From Oegoconia quadripuncta (lineage: Eukaryota; Arthropoda; Insecta; Lepidoptera; Autostichidae): 64,000 nt of DNA. Below the pieces are notes generated by a model. It did no database searches and was not told the DNA's origin. It saw nothing but the letters and a program-made list of their open reading frames with translations. Of this stretch, positions 1 to 14,200 are shown piece after piece; within the stretch, counting starts at the first letter, position 1, and the number at the start of each line of letters is the position of its first letter. The position numbers and the translations under genes were made by a program. The stretch lies in assembly GCA_949316235.1 (NCBI GenBank), contig OX438741.1:40252067-40316066 (forward strand), read 5' to 3'.

Positions 1-339
1 GACACGAAAAAATTACCAAATGACCACTTCCCATCAGGCGGGCCGTCAGCGTCCTATTTAAAATTAAAAAAAAAAATGCCAACACCGCAGCCTATTGGAG
101 TGTGGTAAGTGTTGCTATTTTTAAAAATATTTTAAATAAAAGTAACATACACTCGGAATGTACCTCATCGTTTGTAGACGGGATAAAAAGGGATTAGAAG
201 GACAGGTAGCTGGAGCGGCCCTACGAAGATATTTCTACTTCAACGCATGTGTTTTCTTTAGATGTCAATCAGAAATACCTCTTCGTACCGCTTTCTGAGA
301 AAGAGAAAACAAACTTGCGGTTTTATTCAACACTAAGAC

Positions 340-1600
340 CTCTCTCTTTATGCAGTCCTGGTTAAAGGAGTCATTACTACGGCCTATTTGTAAGTATCTT
401 TTCAAAGACTCTTTAATAGCGTCATTTATGCGTTGTCACCCTGAGGACTCGCTCTCGTCCTATGCTCTCCTGGTGGAACGGAAGTCATTGACACTGTCTA
501 TGACACCTGTGTAACCTTTCAAACGCAAATATCAAAAGTTTCAACCTCTAGGGCGGAAATACACGTCAGATTTGGTTTCCAGTTGTCTCAAATCAAAAAT
601 GTTTTATTTCTTAAGTTGTAAGAATAACATTTGAAATCGTCATGAGTTATCGCTCATTCACTAGGCAGTCTCGCCAGAGAAGAACGAGCAAGAAACTCCG
701 GGGTTGCTCTTTTTAAATAAGTCAATACAAATACAATTTCGACAAAGGAAAATACGAATAAAATATACTGGATATTGCCGATGATCTAATCTGGTCTGAT
801 CAGACTATCTGATCGTATTTACTCGATACACGTCCGATTGTTACGTCAGACTTTTTCTGAACTCAGTCGTCCTCGAGCTATTATCCCGAGTACTTGTGTA
901 CGGAGCTGAAGGAAAAAATGGACGACGATTTACTGTTACTTATTGCATTTACTTATTGCAAAAAAATATAAAACAGAAAATATTTGCTCGTGTTGACGCG
1001 ACAGAAGAAAAAACCAGTAATAAAATCGAAAACATATCAGACCCCTCAAAAATCTGACGTATATTCCCAGCCTTTGGATTAGTTCTATATCTATGCGCTC
1101 CTGGTTGAAACGGAGTCATTACTACGGCAGTTACGACCTTTAATAGGATAACAAAGGCGTTATTACCCTGAGGACTCGCTATGTACTCCTGGTTGTAGGG
1201 AAGCCATTACTAGTCTGTGAGACCTGTATGTAACCTTTCAGACAAAGTTGTACAGTTTTGACATTTAATGGGACAAATGCGTTGTCACCCTGAGGACTCG
1301 GTCTCTACTTCCCGTGTCTGTACCTTCATATAAGCCCAAAAGCTAGATACTCGATCAGGACACCTTTGATTTAAACATTGACACTTGTCAAACAGAAACG
1401 TGCCTGGTTGCCAATCTAATTTCACTAGCCGAGTAAAAATCATAAAAACATTGTCGGCTGGCCCTATTTTGAAACCCTAGGCACGCCACGGTAACTCCTC
1501 GTTGAAGGGAAGTCAATATTACGATATATTACAAATTCCGACCTTTTACAGGGTCACTTATGTGTTGCCACCCTGAGGACATGGAGCTCGCACTATTTAC
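340..1600. repeat. diverged tandem repeat in CLASP intron
   Basis: At least five imperfect units recur, each with a TCCTGGTtgaagggAGTCATTAC part and then CACCCTGAGGACTCG, at about 355-465, 450-545, 1090-1180, 1182-1310 and 1490-1580. Spacing is irregular (roughly 90-150 bp). A LINE tail interrupts the array at 587-785. The base of 1-340 shows nothing recognisable. Confidence 0.55.
587..785 (-). mobile_element. 3' tail of non-LTR element, family D
   Basis: Begins with the antisense TCAAATCAAAAATGTTTTAT end and contains AGAGAAGAACGAGCAAGAAA and GGGGTTGCTCTTTTTAAATAA, the 3' UTR signature seen in about twelve copies in this window. 5'-truncated; no protein remnant left. Confidence 0.7.
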
Positions 1601-1844
1601 TAGACGTCTAGAGAGCGATTTTTGAATAATTTGCCTTTGAATGCACATACCAAGAGTTTGCAGTTGTGACAATTGTCATTCAGTTTATTTAAATTCATCG
1701 TTGTTTTCTCGAAACACAAATTGTAAAAATGCTTATTTAAAAAAGAGCAACCCTTGAATTTCTTGTTAGTACTTCGCTGGAGCGTCGTCCTTGAGAATGA
1801 GCGGTAATTATGAAGGATAGATAAAGCATTAATTTGTATCGTGA

Positions 1845-2045
1845 ATAAATATCTGTTCAAAAGGCAATTTTCCCCTGAGAAGAACAAGCGAGAAACTTGA
1901 GGGGTCGTTCTATTTAAAAACAGGTTTTTATATCAAAGAAAGGCGCAATAATATTTCATTGTTAATTGTGAAATAGCTTGGCATGCGAACGAGCTGGTTA
2001 TGTTTATCATCTAAATAGTGTGATATTTTATAACATGCTATTGTG
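1845..2045 (-). mobile_element. 3' tail fragment of non-LTR element, family D
   Basis: Contains CAATTTTCCCCTGAGAAGAA, GTGAAATAGC and CATCTAAATAGTGTGATATT, matching the copy at 5115-5720. Short and 5'-truncated. The remaining bases up to exon 13 hold nothing recognisable. Confidence 0.6.
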
Positions 2046-2111
2046 AATTTGAATTCATCGGTGCATATTCAAAAATCGCGCCCCTACAAAGCGACACTCA
2101 ACGTAACTCAC

Positions 2112-2248
2112 CAGTGCCGATGTGATGCAAACTGTCCACGCTGCCTATATTCCTCTCCCGTTCAATCTGCTTCTGCGCAGCGGAGTCCAGTCGGGTGAAC
2201 AACTGCTCCGCTTCCTCCGGGAACTGACGCTTATACGCCCAGTACGCT
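2112..2248 (-). CDS. chb: CLASP coding exon 13 (end of TOG2, residues 536-581)
   Basis: Encodes [20 protein letters not shown] and [20 protein letters not shown] then HHIGT. Matches YAYWAFRRHFPELADQIYGT and the ALEREREG stretch of Orbit. Acceptor CTTACAG, donor CACTG|GTGAGT. The next coding exon must lie left of position 1. Confidence 0.9.
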
Positions 2249-5200
2249 CTGTAAGATAAGAGTAAGTATGTTAAGAAGAAGAGAGGAAATAAGTGAAAAG
2301 AAAGTCTACCGGGAGAGTTAGCTTTGGGAGAGAGAAAGTGTGCTCATCGTGACAGAAAGTGTGATCGTTGAGGGAGAAAAAGTGTGATCACCCGGAGAGA
2401 AAAAGTGTGATCATCGATAGGGAGAGGAAGTGTGATCATCGGGGAGAGAAAAAGTGTGATCATCGGAAGAGAAAAAGTGTGATCATCGGGGAGAGAAAAT
2501 GTGATCATCGGGGAGAAAGTGTGATCATCGATAGGGAAAGTGTGGTCATGGTGACAGAAAGTGTGATCATCAGGAAAGTAAAAGCTTGATCACCGGGGTG
2601 GAAGAGTGTGCAGTGTAGTCATCCGGAGAGAAAACGTGTGATCATCCGGAGAGGAAGAGTGGTTCACGGGATAGTAAAAGCTTGGTCACTAGGCAAGAGT
2701 GTGGTCATCCAGAGAGAAAGTTTGTGGTCATAGGGATAACAAAGCTTGGTTACCGGGGAGGAAGAGTTAGTTTGTTTTGTTTGTTTGTAAACGCTTTATT
2801 GTAATTCATATGCATAAATATACATTGACAAATTAAATGTTACTCATCGGGGTTGTGAAAGCTTGGTCACTGGGGAGGATGAGTGTAATCATCCGGAGTG
2901 AAAACGTGGGGTAATCGAAAAGTAAAAGCTGGTACAATGTAATATAACATACTTCCTGCCACATGTCCTGGCAGCACTGTCCGCGTCCACGCAGGACCGG
3001 CGGATGGCGTCCCGCACCACGGCCCCTTGCCGCTCCACGGTCGCGGCCGACCATCGCTCCAGCAGTAGCACCAACACCTCGCTGCAAAAGAGGGGGTCAC
3101 TCTCACAATGCAACAGCTGTATACCGACTGGTAGCTGTATTTCGTATTTCATTTAAATCAAATCAGAAATGTTTTATTTCGTAAGTTATAACAATAACAT
3201 TTGAAATTGTCATGACATACAGAAAACGCTCATTCACTAGGCAGTCTCCCCAGAGAAGAACGAGCAAGAAACTCCGGGGTTGCTCTTTTTAAATAAATGA
3301 ATACAAATATAATTTGAAATAATTGTAAAATTTATGATTCGACAACGAAAAATAAGAATAAAATATACTGGATACTGCCGAGCGGTTCATGTCCACGCAT
3401 TCTTATCATCCAGATAGTCAGAAATTTTATAAAAATAGCCTTAGGCGCATAGTTTCCGTTTAATGGTTGTTTTAAATTTATTTAAAGGCAAATTTTGAAT
3501 GACTACCGGAACCTTATTGTAAAAGCGTATACATTGTCCCTTGGATGACTTAATGACTTTATGTAAGCGACTGCTATGGACAGCAAGTTTATTTTTATAT
3601 CTTGTATTAACATTGTATGTATGTTCTACCTATACAGGGAGGTTGAATTTGAATTCGTGTAATTCTCATTAACTGGTGACGCTACTCTTGATTACGAACA
3701 ATTTGCCCCAAGGAACCATAGTCGAATTCGATCAAAAAAATTTCGATTACCCATACAAAGTAAACCATTCTGAAACCAGCTTTAGTGTGGACATCCAACA
3801 ATTTTCAACGGAATTCGACTATGGTTCCTAGTGGAAAGATTCTCGTAATGAGCAGTGGAGTCACCAGCATACAGATTATAAATGAAAACATCCGTAACTC
3901 GGGTACAATTCAATTCAATATCATTTATTGTGAATCACAGGATTAAGAATGTTACATTAAAATTATTACCGCTGTGTTCCGCCCGTAGGTATACAAGGTC
4001 AAAATATCTAGGTACCATAAAATAAAGTTAAATAAAATAAGTAATTACATTGGGGATTAAAAAATCCATAAAAATGTCATAAAATTCGTAAATGTTACAT
4101 TTGCATTCTTCATTACTTTTAAATACAATAAACTACATACAACGTTTCTACTACACTACATGTGTCCGTATTCATCACACAATGATTTACCCCTACCGAG
4201 ATTCGAACTTGTTGATGACAAATAAATTAATCACAATTTTCAGCCAAATGACAAGATTCCAGGCCGTAATCCAAAGGAAACACTCTTTGTGAAGCTTACC
4301 TGAGCGTTGAGCGTATCTCCTTGGACTTGTTGGTGGTTAGGTTGGTCGCTATGACGGGGAGTAGACGCGACGAGTGGACGTACGTCACTATATACCTCAC
4401 GCATATCGTGCCAGCAGATGACACCACCTGGATACAATAGAAAATACTTATTTAAAATTGAAAATATATAAAACCATGAGAAAACAAGCGATCCAGATCC
4501 CAAAACAACTATGTTAAAAGCTAAATATATTCGTAACGGCTTAACCATATCCAAACCAATTCAACCATGAAAATCTACTCTCGAGTTTAATCTTACAAAA
4601 TACTGTGTCTTGGAGCCGGCTTAATATAAAAAAACCCGCACTCAAATCGGACAGTACGCTTCCACCTTCGACATCATCTTCACTTAACTTAACATCAGTG
4701 TGCGAAGTGCGAGTTTTATCTCGTTTTTAACTTTACCATCGCGTTCGCGTTTACGCAAAAAGTATCTATGAAAAAAATCGTTTTGCAAACTATCCGCTAG
4801 AGGCGCTGCACATTTCTTCATACAAATCGTCACGTAAACGTGAACGCGGTAGTAAAGTTAAGTCGAAACAAAACTCACACTCCGCCCTCAGGTGTGATTG
4901 AGGTCAAGTACCAACCCGTTTTGCATAAAAAGAAAAAAAAAACACGCATTACTGAGATAAGTTCGGACAACTATTCTTTTCTAAATCTCCAACATACCGG
5001 ATGAGTTTTTTTATCGTAAGGAAAAAAATAAGTGAAATAGAAGTTATTGGCATGGGTAGATTAATTTTTTTACAGGCCATGAACCAATGAGTTTTCAAAT
5101 TTAATTTAATTACAGTGCATCAAATCAAATCAAAAATGCTTTATTTTGTAGGTACACAGGGTACACTTAAAATAGTCAGATTTTACATTTTTAAAGCTAC

Positions 5201-8200
5201 TGCTTGTTCAAAAGGCAATTTTCCCCTGAGAAGAACAAGCAAGAAACTCGAGAGGTCGCTCTTTTAAAAAAAGGTTTTTATATTACAAAATTATTATTTT
5301 ATATTATAACATTTCATTATTAATTGTGAAATAGCCTGGTTATGCGAACGGGCTGGTTATGTCCATGATTGTTTATCATCTAAATAATCTGATATTTTAT
5401 AATATGCTTTCTTAATAAGTTTCTGTTTTATTGAAATTGCTATTTGACGTTGGAGACTATGAAGTTTAAATTTTGTATTTTTTGTTGAAAGGAAGATTTT
5501 GTATATCAACAGGAACTTTATTGAAAAAGCGTATACATAACCCTTTGAATGAATTACTGACTTTGTGGAGGCGACTTATGTGACCTGCAAGTTTATCTTT
5601 ATTTCTTGTTTTGACATCATGTTTAGCACAATTTTTCCTAAACAATGCTATATTTTTTTTGACATATATTAGATTTTCAAAAATGTACTGTGACCAACAC
5701 ATGTATCCGACTGCTCTTAAACGGTGAAGGAAAAGATCGCGAGGAAACCTGCATGCCTGAGAAATAAAAAATGAAAGGCATGTGAACTCCCCAACCCGCA
5801 TTGGGCCAGCGTGGTGGACTATTGCCCATGCTCCAGTGGGATGTTAAAGGGCTGATGATGATGATTCACTATCCACTTCACTAATCAATCGTCAAACAAT
5901 ACAGAAAGCTCACCTTAGCAGCGTTCTGTATGAGATTTATCAACTCCTGCAGGATGTAGAGGCTGAATTGCTCCAACTTATTCTTCAGCACCTTAGCCAT
6001 GTGAGCTATAGTGATGCACGCCTCGCGAACCACCTGCAAAAGTCAAATTATTATGCTAATTGAAGTCCCTCTCACTATAGGGTTGCAAAGGAACTAAGTT
6101 GTGCTTTTTTGATTAGAGTTGTCATATTAAGTCAGAGCGAACATTTGTCTGAATGTACATTTTTCAGTGCGGACATTTGACAGAGTGGACATTGGTCATA
6201 GCGGACATACGTTAGGGTGCACTTTTGTGAACGCGGATATTTTTCAGAGCGGACATTTGTCAGAGCAGAAATTTGTCAGAGCGGACATTTGACAGTGCGG
6301 ACATTCATCAGAGCGGACAATTGTTAGAGGGGACATCGGTTAGAGTGGACACTGGTCAGAGCGGACATTTCATATTTTCAGAGCACACATTTTTCAATGT
6401 GACAGACTTTAAAGTGTAAGGTGTCGCTATACTAAACTTGAAATAAATAGTGCAAATGAGACCTTGGAAAAGAAAAGATCTATGATAATGACTTTTCTCT
6501 TTTAGTTCCATTGAAAAAATCATCCCATTGGAATATTTTTGATTAAATTACAATTAATTTTATTCATTAAAATTAATTACAATATTTACTTTAGCTGCTA
6601 TAGGACTAAAGATCAATAGCTTTACTAACTTCTTACCCTATGCTTTTGTGAAGATTAAATATAATTTTATTATATTTTTAAAGAAACGTACTGGTGCGTC
6701 ATATTATATGATCTTTTCACGACCATGATCCGAGATCCACACTCACCTGACTCCTAAGGTCCTTGATGACTACCAGGAAAGGCACTGAGAGGTCCTTGAG
6801 GTGAGCCGCGAATTCCGTTGGAAACTGAACGTGGGCGTTCGCCGTTAGAAGCGAACGAATCTTCTTTAGCTGTTGGAGAAAATGTCATATTACAAATGTT
6901 TTTAAATATATGACCACCATTGGCGAAGAGTCGATATAAGACGATGCCTATCAGTTCAAACTACGGCCCGTATTAATAAACCGTTCTCAAGACGAAGATG
7001 ACCATCTTATCTAAATCTGCCGCCAAGCAGCAATGTTAATAGCATTGTTGTGTTCCGGTTGTCAGAGGTAAGATAGCCAGTCCCCCAAATGTGTTGGGGT
7101 TTCCGGGTCAGTACGCTTCCAACTTCGACGTCATCTTCACTTAACTTCAGGTGTGATTGAGGTCAAGTACGAACCCGTCGTGCCTAAAAAAAAAATTAAA
7201 AAAAAATACGCCCCGAATACAGAACCTCCTCCTTTTTTGAAGTCGTTTAAAAAAGTTGGTTACGCTGACAGAGTCACCATTCATTGCACCATTCGGTCGT
7301 AATAAATAACTTCACTCACCGCATCAACTCGCTTCTCCCAATCAGCGGCTCGATCGCCCAATAGCGCGGCCGAATGGCGGCACATATCGTCCAATCCCCG
7401 CGCGCCGTACACCGCCGCCGGCGCTGTACAAGCGAACACCGCTTCGAACGCTTCGCTCGAGACAGCGCCCGCTTCGCCAGCGCTGCCTGCGCTTCCGACG
7501 CCGCTCGATACTGGTGAATTGATGATTATTTTGAAAGTATCACTTCGTGTCGCATTGACTGTAAACGCTTGATTGGATTGTGGATTGGATCCATAGCTTG
7601 GGCATCACAAATTGAAATAGTCTATTGCACAATTATAATGTGTACAGAATATGAAACCGCCTCCGTGGCTCAATGTAAACAACATGGGGTTTACGAATCG
7701 GAGGTCGCGGGTTCGATCCCCAGCGGGGTACATGTATAGTACTCGGTTTGGTTGGTGGTAGGGCATTTTAAATGTCCGCCTGGCTGGCTACCACCATCTT
7801 ATCTAAATCTGCCGCCAAACAGCAATGTTAATAGCATTGTTGTGTTCCGGTCGTTAGAGATAAGATAGCCAGTTCCCCAAATATTTGGGTTTCCGGGTCA
7901 GTACGCTTCCACCTTCGGCCTCATCTTCATTTAACATCAGGTGTGATTGAGGTCAAGTGCTAACCCGTTGTGTATAAAAAAAAATCAAAAAAATCGAAAA
8001 TTGCAATATCTTAATTTTTCATTGATTATCAATTTATAATATAAATATTTTGATTTGATTTGATTTCACTTCCCCTGCTTACGCTCTCTCCTACTGGCGA
8101 CATATAGACTTCATAAGTCTTATGGCATAAGTTATTGGAAAGGATATGCAGCCGCTGGGTTAAGCAGGCTGTAAACGTTCAAACATATTTGTCAAACATT

Positions 8201-11200
8201 ACGTTTTGTTTGTACGTTTTTATCAAACTTCAGCGCATACTGTGACCAACATTTGTCAAACAAGACATCACTTTTAAAGCAGTTTTCGCCGTGAAGTGAC
8301 GCTTGGACGCTCAGATGAGTAACGTTGACACAGCATTTCTTGCAGTGACTTTGGCTATGTGTATGAAAAAGAAGAGAAGAAGACGTTGGACACGAGAATG
8401 GTTAAAACTAAGAGATCAGTTTACTCATGAAAAATTCTTTGGATTTTAATTTCCATAGCTGTGATAAATCTCGAAGTAAAGATATGAATTGCAGTAAATA
8501 CTCCTTGTCACTCAAATCAGCCATTTTTTGTATTATTTACTAAACAAACAACTTGTCTCAGCGGCGATGGCGCGAAAATGGCGAGTTTGTTTGACAAACA
8601 TGGCTGTACACTTTCAAACATGTATGACAAGCACGCCGTCAATCAAATCTTTCAAACATACAGCCAAACACGTAGTTTGTTTGACAAACACGTCAAACAT
8701 GACCTCAGACAGTCAGTCAAATAATTTGCCAAACACGTAAAATTTGACAAATTATTTGAGCGTTTACAGCCTGCTTTAGGGATACCCCTTATCCAAACGA
8801 CGCAAACGCCTTGCGGCCATGACATCGCAGTCACTTCATTGATTCCTTTTCTTTATTACAACCTCTGCAGGTTGACTTTTCAGCTGGTGGATCGCCCCAG
8901 TGGGAAGGTGACAGTACTTACCACTCCCAGCGCTGGGCAGTTTCGCTGGCGGCGGCGGCTTCCTACTAGCCGACGGTAGACTATATAGTCCGGCCACTGT
9001 CTTCTTTGGTGGTTCGCACGCTGCAAACGGGTAATTTACCACCGAATCGGGGTAAATCGGACAGGGGTAGTCGGAAAGGATTGGTAGGTAATTCGATGAT
9101 ATATTTGAGTGTTGCAATTTTTTTTTTTTTTTATTGTAATTCACCAAATATGCGAATGAGATGAATGTGGTAATTTTTTTGGTAATTTGAATTTGTCGTG
9201 GTCATTTAGAAATAGATCAGAAGTTATAGGATTAATTATATATGGATCAAACGTTATAGTGATCAATTAGAAATGAATCCGAAGTTACAATAGGTCAGAA
9301 GTGGATCACACGTAATAGTTTTCAGAAGGAAATTAATTATAAGTTACGCAGGGGTCAATTAGAAATAGATCAGAAGTTATAGTATAATTAGAAATGACAC
9401 AGAATTGGAAATGGATCAGAAGTTATAGTATAATTAGGAATGACCCAGAATTGGAAATGGATCAGAAGTCATAGTATAATTAGAAATGACCAAGAATTGG
9501 AAATGGATCAGAAGTTATAGTATAATTAGAAATGACCCAGAATTGGAAATGGATCAGATTTATAGTATAACCAAGAATGACCCAGAATTGGAAATGGATC
9601 AGAAGTTATAGTATAATTAGAAATGACCCAGAATTGGAAATGGATCAGAAGTTATAGTATAATTAGAAATTACCCAGAATTGGAAATGGATCAGAAGTTA
9701 TAGTATAATTAGAAATGACCCAGAATTGGAAATGGATCAGAATTTATAGTATAATTAGGAATGACCCAGAATTGGAAATGGTTCAGAAGTTATAGTATAA
9801 TTAGGAATGACCCAGAATTGGAAATGCATCAGAAGTAAACGTGATCGATCAGAAATGAATCCGAAGTAACAATAGGTCACAAGTGGATCACACGTAACAG
9901 TTTTCAAAAGGAAATTAATTATAAGTTACGCAGGGTTAGAAATAGATCCGAAGTTATAGTATAATTAGAAATGACCCAGAATTGGAAATGGATCAGAAGT
10001 TATAGTATAATTAGAAATGACCCAGAATTGGAAATGGATCAGAAGTTATAGTATAATTAGAAATGACCCAGAATTGGAAATAGATCAGAAGTTATAGTAT
10101 AATTAGAAATGACCCAGAATTGGAAATGGATCAGAAGTCATAGTATAATCAAGAATGACCCAGAATTGGAAATGGATCAGAAGTTATAGTATAATTAGGA
10201 ATGACCCAGAATTGGAAATGGATCAGATTTATAGTATAATCAAGAATGACCCAGAATTGGAAATGGATCAGAAGTTATAGTATAATTAGAAATGACCCAG
10301 AATTGGAAATGGATCAGAAGTTATAGTATAATCAAGAATGACCCAGAATTGGAAATGGATCAGAAGTCATAGTATAATTAGAAATGACCCAGAATTGGAA
10401 ATGGATCAGAAGTTATAGTATAATTAGGAATGACCCAGAATTGGAAATGGATCAAAAGTTACCGTTAAGAAATAGATCAGAAATAATAGTATTGAAAGGA
10501 AATGAATCAGAAGTTACAATGATCAATTGGAAATGGATCCGAAGATATAGTATCAATTAGAAATAGGTCAGAAGTAAAAGTAATCCATTATAAATAGAGC
10601 AGAAGTTACAATGATCAATTAGAAAAATGGCAACAGTATTTCGAAACGTTGGATGGTGATGAATGTTAGGTATGAAGGAAGGGTTATCACCAGGTGACGA
10701 GCGCAGATGATTGATTAGTGGTGCAGTCGGTACGATGCGCGCCGGCGATGGTACATGTTAAGAGAAAATATTACAAATGTCGTTAGTTCAGTTATGTAGT
10801 GACTGTTTACATGTAGCTTAAATTTCAAGTGATAATTTTTATCCTACGCAATAAATATTTTTTTGATGATTTTGATTTTAAAAACATCCGCGATAAAGTT
10901 ATACCACGCAGGCGATGCCGCGGGCGGAAAACTAGTGTTTAATAAAGAAAGTGTATGGAATCGAGCATCGATCATGTAAGACAAGTTTTTAGGTTATGCA
11001 TATACTTACATTTATGTATTGCCTATTGCATAAAAATAATCATTTTGATCAATCAAATTCGAACACCTATCTAGTCGACATCTACTCGCTAATGTTATTT
11101 CCGATACGTTTAAAGAGACATATGAATGTATAATGGTATACCGAATTACACTATCCCGAAAAACGTTTGAGCGAAGAACGTTTGTTCGAAATTGAAATAC

Positions 11201-14200
11201 ATAGCGTATGTAGCTGGTTTTAATTAAAAAATTTACGATGAACAAACTCCGCAATAGAGTACATTGCGGAGTTTCACGATCGAACGTTCCTCGGTCAAAT
11301 GTTTTTCGGGGTAATGTAATTCGGTGTACCATACATCCGACAGATAATAGCGTGGTCGCTGACCTGGCGTGGAGGCTCCCGAGCTGTCATCGCGACGGCC
11401 CGAAGTGGGAATGGTCATGGTCCGCTTCACGCTTCGAGATATGAAGTCCGCCTCGTCTACACCTTGAGTCGCTGGAAGTAAACCAAATACAAATTAAAAT
11501 AATTCGCGAGTAATTTAAGTAAGAATAATAAAGAATAATAAATAAATAAAATATCCTTAGACATACACACAGCGCCATCTAGTTCCACAGTAAGCTCCTA
11601 TAGGCTTGTGTTGTGGATACCAGATGTTTGATTTTTTTGATACTTATTATAAATGAAAACATCCATAACTCGGGTACACATGTCCGTATTCATCATACAA
11701 ACGTGGCTCAATGTAAACAACATTTGGTTTACGATTCGGAGGTCGCAGGTTCGATCCGCAGCGGGGTACATGTTTAAGTACTCGGTTTGGTTGGTGGTAG
11801 GGCATTTTAAATGTCCACCTGGCTAGCCACCACCATCTTATCTAAATCTGCCGCCAAGCAGCAATGTTAATAGCATTTTTGTGTTCCGGTTGTCAGAGAT
11901 AAGATAGCCAGTCCCCCAAAATGTGTTGGGGTTTCCGGGTCAGTACGCTTCCACCTTCGACCTCATCTTCACTTAACATCAGGTGTGATTGAGGTCAAGT
12001 ATCAAACCGTTGTGCATAAAAAAAAACTCAAGGGGTTTACTAATAAGTCTAATAACCACTGAAAAATTCCACCATCCGCCTCCTGGGACAAAATACTGTA
12101 CACGCCACTGATTGGCACAAAGCGGTACGACCCTTCATTCATAATGCGAACAGCCGAGGCATGGAACAACCCGGCATCAGTCTTTTTTTTTTTATTAAAA
12201 ACTGGTTTCGCGTTTCAATCTCTCTCAAACTACAATCTCACCTGATGGAAAGTGACGATGTAGCCGAAGATGTATCACGCGCACCCAGTAAATGCCTATA
12301 CACTCTAGACTTGAAGATCCCAAGGTTGTAAGTGTCGGGAAAAACCGACGCGGGCAGTGAGTTCCATACCTCAGCAGTCCGCATTATAAATGATGAAGCA
12401 AAGCGCTTAGTGCGGATGTTCGGTATGTTGACAACATATGGATGGAAACCCTCCTTGCGCCTGGTTGTCCGAAGATGGAAAGGGGACGGTGGAATAAGAT
12501 CGTGCAATTCCATAGCACACTTTCTTTCTTTCCTGGATCCTACAACTGATCTTCAAGAGCAGGGTGGATAGTCATTTACTGGGATCCCGTGCATCATCTT
12601 GTGCCATCCCATCACTTTCTATCAGATAAGATTGTGGTCAAACGCATATCCAGTTAATCATAACCAAAATCCCTATATAGCCAGTAAGATGAACTCACCA
12701 GTGGGTAACAGAAGTCCCGCTTCCCTCGCTTCGTCAAATTTCTGCTCCAGAAGCGCCAACTTCTGAGCGGGCACCAACTCTTTCTTCTTGAGGTCTTGTC
12801 TCAACCTTTCACCTGTGAATGTGATAAGGAATAAACATTAAATTTTAAAGAAACCTTCATTTTCTTGTTCCCGCGCGCCTCTTGGGTGATAGCTGAAAAT
12901 CAGTGCTTGCTCGTTAATTGAGCAACGAGGTCAGTGCATTCACTGACCTCGTTGCATGACTGTTGCACATGTCCACATACAATGAATCGGCAGTAAGTCT
13001 TGAATGTATTGGGAAAATGCTAATTTAATTCTTATGGTATATTTGTTTACATAATCAAATCAAAACATTTTATTTCATAGGATAAAATTATCACTTGAAA
13101 ACGTCACTATTAATATTACATTATATTTTAATTTTAAATTTACTGCTCATTCACAAAGCTGACTCCCCAGAGAAGAACGAGCAAGAAACTCTAGGGTTGC
13201 TCTTTTAAACAGATTATGGGTTGCGATTTGATAATTATATGAATAATAAGACAGCTATGTCCATGCTTGCTTATCATTCAAATAGTCAGTGATTTTATAA
13301 TAGCCTTTTGCTAATAATTTCTGTTTGATTGCTTTAAATTTATTTAAAGACAAATTTTGAATGTCTATTGGAACCTTATTATAAAAGCGTATACATTGCC
13401 CTTTGAAGGATTTACTAACTTTGTGAAGTCGGCTAACATAAACAGATAACTGGTTCTTATTCCTTGTATTAACATTGTGCCTATCACTATTTTTAGCGAA
13501 TAAGGTTATATTTTTTTTTGCATATAACAAATTCTCATAAATGTATTGAGATGCCATTGTTAAGATATTAATTTCCTTAAACTTATCTCTAAGAGACACT
13601 CTAGGTCCTAATTTATAAATGGCACGAATAGCACGCATATTTTTTATTTGTTAAAAATTGTATGTCTCTTGTTGTTTTCATGAATGTTTGTTTCTTATTT
13701 GTTAATGTAGTACCGCCTCCGTGGCTCAATGTAAACAACATTGTGTTTACGATTCGGAGGTCGCGGGTTCGATCCCCAGCGGGGTACATGTTTAAGTATA
13801 TCGGTATAAGATACTCGGTTTGGTTGGTGGTAGGGCATTTTAAATGTCCACCTGGCTAGCTACCACCATCTTATCTAAATCTGCCGCCAAGCAGCAATGT
13901 TAATAGCATTGTTGTGTTCCGGTTGTCAGAGATAAGATAGCCAGTCCCCCAAAATGTTTGGGGTTTCCGGGTCAGTACGCTTCCACCTTCGACCTCATCT
14001 TCACTTAACATCAGGTGTGATTGAGGTCAAGTATCAAACCGTTGTGCATAAAAAAAAACTCCAGGGGTTTACTAATAAGTCTAATAACCACTGAAAAAGT
14101 CGATATAAGACGATGCCTATCAGTTCAAACTACGGCCCGTATTAATAAACCGTTCTCAAGACGAAGATGACCATCTTATCTAAATCTGCCGCCAAGCAGC

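Noticed and set aside
2368..2589. 73-codon Arg/Lys/His/Asp-rich protein
   Set aside because: Direct translation of the AGTGTGATCATC tandem repeat.
7656..7740. tRNA gene from the A- and B-box-like sequences (also in SINE B and C copies)
   Set aside because: No cloverleaf can be completed, and the same sequence is followed by SINE bodies and A-tails in many copies.
9360..10450. CRISPR-like array
   Set aside because: Units are contiguous without unique spacers, and the host is an insect; it is a minisatellite.
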